Assembly (NCBI RefSeq): GCF_019393635.1
Contig: NC_057861.1
Span: 57,487,532 to 57,551,531 of the forward strand
Direction: 5' to 3'
Source of the DNA: Dromiciops gliroides
Taxonomy: Eukaryota > Chordata > Mammalia > Microbiotheria > Microbiotheriidae
DNA length: 64,000 nt
Part shown: positions 31,601 to 39,708 of the stretch, in pieces
Layout: every line of letters starts with the position of its first letter
Position numbering within the stretch: position 1 is the first letter of the stretch
Program-made: the position numbers and the translations under genes
The notes under the pieces: generated by a model
Seen by the model: the letters and a program-made list of their open reading frames with translations, nothing else
Told to the model about the DNA's origin: nothing
The model's database searches: none

Positions 31601-34600
31601 TCACTTAACCCCAATTGCCTCACTAAAAAACAACAATAACAACAACAACAAAAAAACTGAAGGTAAGCTCCTGAGGGCAGGGACTGGGGAGGGAAATAAG
31701 CATTTATATAGCACCTACTATGAGCTGGCAATGTGCTAAGCACTTTGCCAATATTATCTCACTCAGTCGATTATGTTTTGTTTCTGTCCTCATGTACCTG
31801 CACCTTTCACAGCAATTGGTGCATAGTAGGTGCTTAATAAACAGTTGTCATATTCAATTGTGTGCTGAAGGTCTCCAGCTCTAAGTCCTAAGGGCCAAGG
31901 CATTATTATGTCCATTTTAGAGATGAGGAGACTGAGGCTCAGTTGCCTGCTTAGGGTCACATAGCTCCCAACTAGCAGAAGTGGGATTCAAATCCAAGTC
32001 TCTTGACTACAGGTTTAGAGGGCTTTCCACCACAATGAGCTATTTCCCTCCTGCATCTTAAGCACTTCGTGCCCCATCCCCATCATTCAGCCCAGATTCT
32101 TGCTTTTTTTCTTTGATCTGACAGGCCTCCCTCAGAGTCTGGAAGCTCCAGAATGCTAAGAGAACTTTACTTGTGATGGAAGAGACCCTTAGAACTCACC
32201 TAGTCCCACCCTCTCACTGTGGAGCATAGAGAACAAGTATTTATAGAGCATCCACTGTGTACCAGGCACTTGTGCTAAGCACTTTACACATATTATGTCA
32301 CTCAGGCTTCACAACAACCCAGGGAGGTGTCCCCTATACAGTTATCCCTTCCACAACTCAGGGTTTAGGGGCACAGTACCCCCTCAATCTGAAAAATCCA
32401 CATGAAATGTTTTGGCCCTCCCTTTGTCCCAGAGAAGTCTGAATTTTGTCTTTTTTTCTTTTCTGGGGTGTTTTACAATACCTTATTCTAAAATGGGGGT
32501 TGATAGTATACAATACTATACAGATATTTTATGCATTTCTGACTTTCTAAACTTTTTCTGTGTCATCTGACCTTTGAGTATTGTCTGCAGCTTCTTCAAA
32601 ACTCCCCTCCAAATCCCCATTTAATTTCTTATGCCGACCCCTGATATATCAAACCACAATGGGGAAAGTCTCCTTGCTGGAGGGATAACTACTGTCCTTA
32701 TTTTACAAATGAGGAAACTGAGGCTGAGGGACGTTAAGGGAGGTGCCCAGGGTCACACTGCTAGCAAGAGTCTGAGACAGGATTTGAACTCGGGTTCTTC
32801 TGACTCTACCTCCAACAAACTGTCCCAGCCCACTGTGCCACCTAGGTCCGCCCCCCCCCCACCCCCACCCCAGAACCGTTTGCTTCAAATTCAGGATTCT
32901 TTCCTCTATATCCCATCATGCTCCTATGTACCAAGTTTTGTTAAGTCTAATTGGATGTTCTCCTCAGGGGTGCATGACAGGAACTAGGGTCTGGGAGCAG
33001 GATCAGACTTGGGATAGAGTGATACTTACAAAACAGATTCCGGCTCGGCGTCGGGGTACCAGCGTACAGAGGTTGTGGCTGGGGCAGCGACTGGTGACAG
33101 TGGTCACATTGAGTTCCTGCAGCTTCGAAGGTGGGTTTCTGTTGTTGCCCAGTTGGCCCCACCCCATGGCCAGACACTGGGTTCCAGCTTCCAAGTTCTG
33201 GCCTTGCTGGGGGAGCTGGACCACCTGGACATTGGCATTGATGGTAGCTCTGCGGTTCAGCTGGGGGAAGGAGGAGGAGGAGGAGGCAAAAACAAACACA
33301 GAGATGAAGCCTCAGTCTAGTGGTTGGTTAGGCCTCAGCCCTCTCTTGTCACAGTGGAGGAAGTCAAAACTAGGAAAGTGAAAATGAAGGTAATCTGTCA
33401 TTTCCCTGCCTAATTAGGATTCTGTGCTAACTGGGAGAGACTTTAAAGGCTGTACAGCCCACCCTTGTTTTATAGATGAAGAAACTGAGGCAAAGAGAAA
33501 TTAAACAATTTGCCCCAAGGTCATACAGGTAGCAAGCAGAAAAGACAGGACTCAAACTCAGTTGATCCCCGACCCTCGTGCAGAGCTGTAACTCACAGTT
33601 TTGGCTCTGGGTGTAAGAAATATTAATGAACCTTCAAATCCACTGTAGTTGGGGGAGGGTCAGGGAGGGGAGTGGTGAAGGGAGGGACCCCAAGACACCA
33701 GCCCCCAGAGGGGATGAGAGACCCTTTATAGAACAGAGGAAGAGACCCAGGGACACAGCTCCATAGTAGGGAGACAGAGGCCCTAACACATAGTGAGGCT
33801 GCTGCTAAGGAGGCCTTTACCTACAGAGCATCCTTCACTTTTTTTTGGGGGGGGCAATAGGGGTTAAGTGGCTTTCCCAGAGTCACACAGCTCGTGTCAA
33901 GTGTATGAGGCCATATTTGAACTCAGATCCTCCTGAATCCAAGGCTGCTGCTTTATCTGCTGCCCCTTATCCTTCACTTCTGATGTTGTCATGAGAGAGG
34001 TGAGGAGAGTATGGGATGGGAGTAGCAGGGAGCCAGGTCATCTGGTAGTTTCCTAGTTTAATTAGCTTAATTAATTAAATCAATTGTTCATAGGATCATA
34101 GATTTAGATCTGGATGGGACTCAAGAGGTCATCAGGTCCAACCCTCTCATTTTTCAGATGAGGAAACTGAGGTAAGTGGAGTGTATGTGTCTTGCCCAGA
34201 GTCACACAGTTAGTTGTCTGAGGTGGGATTTGAACCCAGGGTTTTCTGACTACATTGCCCTAGCCACTATTTCATGGAGCCTCAGTTCTTGCAACTAGAA
34301 TCTACTCTGATAAAGGAATGAAAGGGCTGTCAAAATGTAAATGTAACTATTTTTTTTTTAATTCACAATTTAAAAAATCATCATTTTGAATTTTTTGTGC
34401 CCTCCAAACTTCAGCACTCTGGGACAGTGCCCCGATTGTCCTGACTTAGTTAATAATTATTATTCAGAGCTTTTTCCAGTGTATTTGTTGCCTTTGCAAT
34501 AGGGGTGTGGTACAGATAGGGCTTTGTTATAAGAAAAGTGTTTTGTGGACCTTAAATAAAGCCCCATTTTCTGGGAAAGTGAGTTATGGTTGCCAAGAGT

Positions 34601-36860
34601 CTGCTCATAAAATAAGAACCCTATCTCCCATTTCTATAGCACTTGGTTAATGAAGCAATTTCTCTTCAGCAGCTCTGGATGGGAAAAAAGGAAGAAGTGC
34701 ATCATGGTGACCATATTACAGATGTCAAAATTCAGGCCCAAAATTCAGGGATGATGACTCCTAAAGTCACAGCTTCTCAGTGCCAGTGGTCTCCTGGTCT
34801 TCTGGCTTTTCTATTAACCCTCTGAGACACGGAGCTTGCTTGGATCCCAGCTTTCGGGCCCTTCTGGGTCATAGACACCATCCCCCACTGCTCCCCACAT
34901 CACATACCTGCAGGATTACAATATCATTCTGCAGAGTCTGAGGGTTGAAGCCGTTCTCAAAGACTCTCTGGATTTGAAACCTCTGCTGGGTGGGCTCTCG
35001 CCTTTTCAAGTTGTGGGCTCCCAACACCACCTGCACACGCTGAGGGTTCCTAGGTTGAGAAGAAAAGCTTGGAACGAAGAGCTAAAGACCATATAGGAGA
35101 GGCCTAGCTGGGTAGAGATCAACTAGCCACTGTCCAAGGCCTCAACCAGCTGTAAAATCCAGATTTCTAGCTCTCAAGGAGCATCCAGACACCCTCGCCA
35201 ATGGGCTTCACTCCACCCCTTAGGCCAGTGGGGAGGAAAAAGGGGAAGCAAAGCACAGGCTTGACAGTAAGGGCAGGGATGTTCTGAAAACTTCAGCTCT
35301 GACTTGGTTCCAAGAGTCTTATCTCCTCTCCTCCCTCTTCTTTGTTTGTTTGGGGTTTTTTGCAAGGCAATGAGGGTTAAGTGACTTGCCCAGGGTCACA
35401 CAGCTAGCAAGCATCTCCTCCCTCTTCTTACAGAATCATTACCTCCTGGGATGTCAGAGTAAGATGGGGAAACTGAGCCCCAGAGACAAAGAAGGGATTT
35501 TCCTCAAGGCCACGTGGCTAAGCAGTCAAGTCAATAAGCATTTGAAGCACCAACTATGTGCTTACCACAATGCCCCACACAGAGTAGGTGCTTGATAAAT
35601 GTTTAAGAGCACAACTGGGACCGAAATTCAGATTTTCCAATTTCCAATTGAGCATTCATAGATTTAGAAAGGGAAGGAATCTTTGAAGCTGTCTAGTTGA
35701 GAACCTTTATTTTAGAGTTGACAAAGATGAGGTTCAGGGAAAATCAAGTGACTCACCCAGGGTCACACAAGTAGGGAGAGTACCTGGGGTGGGATTTGAA
35801 CCCCTAGTCCTCTCACTGCAGAGGAAGTGTTCTTTCCACAGCACCTATTGCTATCATATGAAATCTCATCTGCTGGGTTTCACCAAAAATTGCCAAAGAT
35901 TTTGGGCACAGAAAAAAAATCATGGGATTTTTTTTGGATGACTGTGTCTCACAAGCTCAGTGATAGGCATCTGGCAAGAGTTTGGGAACCCTTCACTTAC
36001 CCCCTGACCTGGGTAAGAATTCCTGAGACTTTTGAACACATGACATCAAATGGGCTAGACCTAGAACCCAGAATATTGGAGCTGGGAGGAACCTTAGAAC
36101 ACAGAATGTGAGGGCTGGGAGAACCCTTAGAACACAGAATGTTGGAGTTGGGAGGGATCTTAGGACATAGAATGTCAGAACTGAGAGGAAGCTTGGAACA
36201 CAGGATGTGAGAGCTGGAAGGGCCCTTAGAACACAGGATGGCAGAGCTGGGAGGGCCTTAGGAAACAGAATGTCAGAGCTGAGAAAAACCTTGACACATA
36301 GAATGTCAGAACAGAGAATGTTAGAATTTGGATGTTCCCTAGTATACCACTCCCACTCTTCAGAGCTCCGTAGTAGAGCTCATCCCCATACATTGCCTTC
36401 TCACAGGCAGCTATATGTCAGTACCCTCTCTTCACCTGCTCCTTGGGGCAGGTGCCTTCAGCCCTAACCCCTTTGGTTACTCACATGCCACTCAGGCAGT
36501 GGGCAGCAGTCATCACAAATTGAGGATGGATCAGCGTCCCCCCACAGAAGTGATTGCGCTGCTGCAGAGATGCTATGTATGGGCGAGAGTGAGGCACAGC
36601 TTGTCTTCCTCCCACGATTTCCGCGCCCAGCACTGGACCTAATAGGATCAGAGAGTCAGGTCAGAAGGAGGGGGAAAAGTCCAGCCGTTCCTCCACCCCC
36701 ACGCTGTTTCTTTTTTTGTGTGAGGCAATTGGGGTTAAGTGACTTGGCCAGGGTCATACAGCTAGTAGGTGTTAAATGTCTGCGGCCGGATTTGAACTCA
36801 GGTCCTCCTGAATCCAGGGCTGGTGCTCTATCCACTACACCATCTAGCTGCCCCCCCCTC

Positions 36861-36904
<44 letters not shown>

Positions 36905-39651
36905 GTATATATATATATTTTTTTTTTAACTTTTTATTTTTTTATTTTTGGTGAGGCAATTGGGGTTAAGTGACTTGCCTAGGGTCACACAGCTAGTAAG
37001 TGTTAAGTGTCTGAGGCCAGCTTTGAACTCAGGTCCTCCTGACTCCAGGGCTGGTGCTCTATCCACTGCGCCACCTAGCTGCCCCCACACATATACATTC
37101 ATTTTTTTAAAAGTTGAGTTCCTAATTCTTTGTCTCCCTCCCCTACTCATTGAGAAGGCAAAAAATGTGATATCAGCTCTAATGTGTGAAATCATGGAAA
37201 ATAAGTTAGCCATGTTGTAAAACAAAACAAGAAAAAATTTAAAAAATTAAAAGTCTGCTTCAGTATGCATTCAGAATCTATCAGTTCTTTCTCTGGAGGT
37301 GGAGCGAATTTCCCATCATGAGTCCCTTGGCCTTGTCTTGGATCATCATATTGCTGAAAAGAGGCAAGTCTATCACAGCTGATCATCATACAGTCTTGCT
37401 GTCATTGTGTCCATTGTTCCCTTGGTTCTGTTCACTTTGCTTTGCATCAGTTCATATAAGCAAGACTTTGTAAAGAAACAGCGTGGGTAGGGCAGCTAGG
37501 TGGCGCAGTGGATAGAGCACCGGCCCTGGATTCAGGAGGACCTGAGTTCAAAGCTGGCCTCAGACACTTAACACGTACTAGCTGTGTGACCCTGGGCAAG
37601 TCACTTAACCCCAATTGCCTCTCACACACAAAATTTTTTAAAAAGGAAAAAAAAATATGTGTGTAGTGGATAGAGCACTGGCCCTGGATTCAGGAGTACC
37701 TGAATTCAAATTTGACCTCAGACACTTAACACTTACCAGCTGTGTGACCCTGGGCAAGCCACTTAACCCTCATTGCCCCACAAAAAAAAATGTGTGTCTG
37801 GATGTATGGATGGATAATAAGTTTTTTTTAAACCAAAGCTTCTCCTTTCTCCTTCCTGTTACCCACTGTCAGTCATGTCCATCCTCTGCCTCCAACCACC
37901 CTTGGGCTCAAAGAGGTTGTTACTTTTCCCAATATTGCCCAGTGAATCTGTAACAGACCCCAATGTTCTCAGAATCCTTGCCTCCTGACATCTCTCTTAG
38001 ATGCTCCATCCCTGAACCTGTGACTGTCCTTCCCCAGAAGCTTCATCCTGAAATCCTAGCTACCCAGGGGAAAGATCATCACTGTTTCATCCTTAAAAAG
38101 TAAGGAAGCAGGGGCAGCTAGGTGGCACAGTGGATAGAGCACTGGCCCTGGATTCAAGAGGACCTGAGTTCAAATCTGGCATTAGACACTTGACACTTAC
38201 TAGCTGTGTGACTCTGGGCAAGTCACTTAATCCCCATTGCCCCATAAAAAATTAAATAAATAGACAAAGCTATAATAATGACTCATTATTAAATATAGCT
38301 CTTCAAGGCTTGCAAAACACTTTACCTATGTAATCTAACTTTATCCTCACAATACCCTTAAAGGGTAGGTGCTATTATGATACTCACACTGGGGGCAGCT
38401 AGGTGGCTCAGTGGATAAAGTACCAGCTCTAGATTCAGGAGGATCTGAGTTCAAATCTGGCCTCAGACACTATACTTACTAGCTGTGTGACCCTGGGCAA
38501 GTCACTTAACCCTCATTGCCCTGCAAAACAAATGATACCCACATTATAGTTGAGGAAACTGAGGCAGACAGCATTTAAATGACTTGTCCAAGGTCACACA
38601 GCTAGCCAGTGTCTGAGGCCAGATTTGAACTCATCTTCTTGACTCCAGGCCCAGCGCCCATCCACTGTACCCCCTCATTGTCTCCTAAGCAGCATGCTTA
38701 TCAGATTAGTAGAGGATCAAAAGGTTCTTAACAAGCTCAAACACTGGAGTGAAACTAGTAAGATGAAATTTAACTGGGATACATGGCAAATATGCTTGAG
38801 TGTAAAAAATCAGTTTCTTAAGAGCAAGATGGCTCAGGCATGACTAGAGTGTCATTTGCCTCAGAGTGATGATGCCGTTTTAGTGGCCTGGAAGCTCAAG
38901 TATGGGATCTGGCAGCAGAAGAATTGGGTGTCTTATTTAGGAAAAGCATTGATAAGTTGGAAAGCTTCCCAGAAGAGGGAGACCAAGATGGTGAAGGATG
39001 ACGTGGCCTCTGGGATGTTGCCATTCCATGTGAGTGGGACCTTCTTAAGGGCCAGTGATGGAGTGGGGTCAGGATGGCATAAATGCTAGTTCACAGGCAT
39101 TATATCGCTAAAATGAGGCATGAAATCTCCACCCCACCCTCCCCCAGCCCCCAAGGCAGTGAGGGTTAAGTGACTTGTCCAGGGTCATACAGCTAGTAAG
39201 TGTTAAGTGTCTGGGGTCAGATTTGAACTCAGGTCCTCCTGAATCCAGGGTCGGTGCTTTATGCACTGTGCCACCTAGCTGCCCCCATGAAATCTAATCT
39301 GAGACTTGTAATACCTCTGCAGAGTAGATAGTTTTACATTTTATGGAGGAGGAAGCTAAATCCCAAAAAGGTGACGTCCAAGGTTACACCCTGGTGGGTC
39401 TATCAATCAAAACTATCTCAGCTGTCTACCTATGGTCTAAAGATCCTTCCCAGTTCTTAATATTTTATTTTCTAACAGAATATTAGACCTATTTTTAAAC
39501 TTTTTTTTTTGGTGGGGCAATGAGGGTTAAGTGACTTGCCCAGGGTCACACAGCTAATAAGTGTCTGAGGCTGGATTTGAACTCAGGTCCAGTTTCTCCC
39601 TAATCCAGGGTCAGTGCTTTATCCACTGCACCACCTAGCTTCCCCAAGACC

Positions 39652-39708
<57 letters not shown>

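Noticed and set aside
38856-39089. 77-codon frame in ELANE intron 1 as an exon
   Set aside because: It is the remnant of CR1/L3 ORF2.
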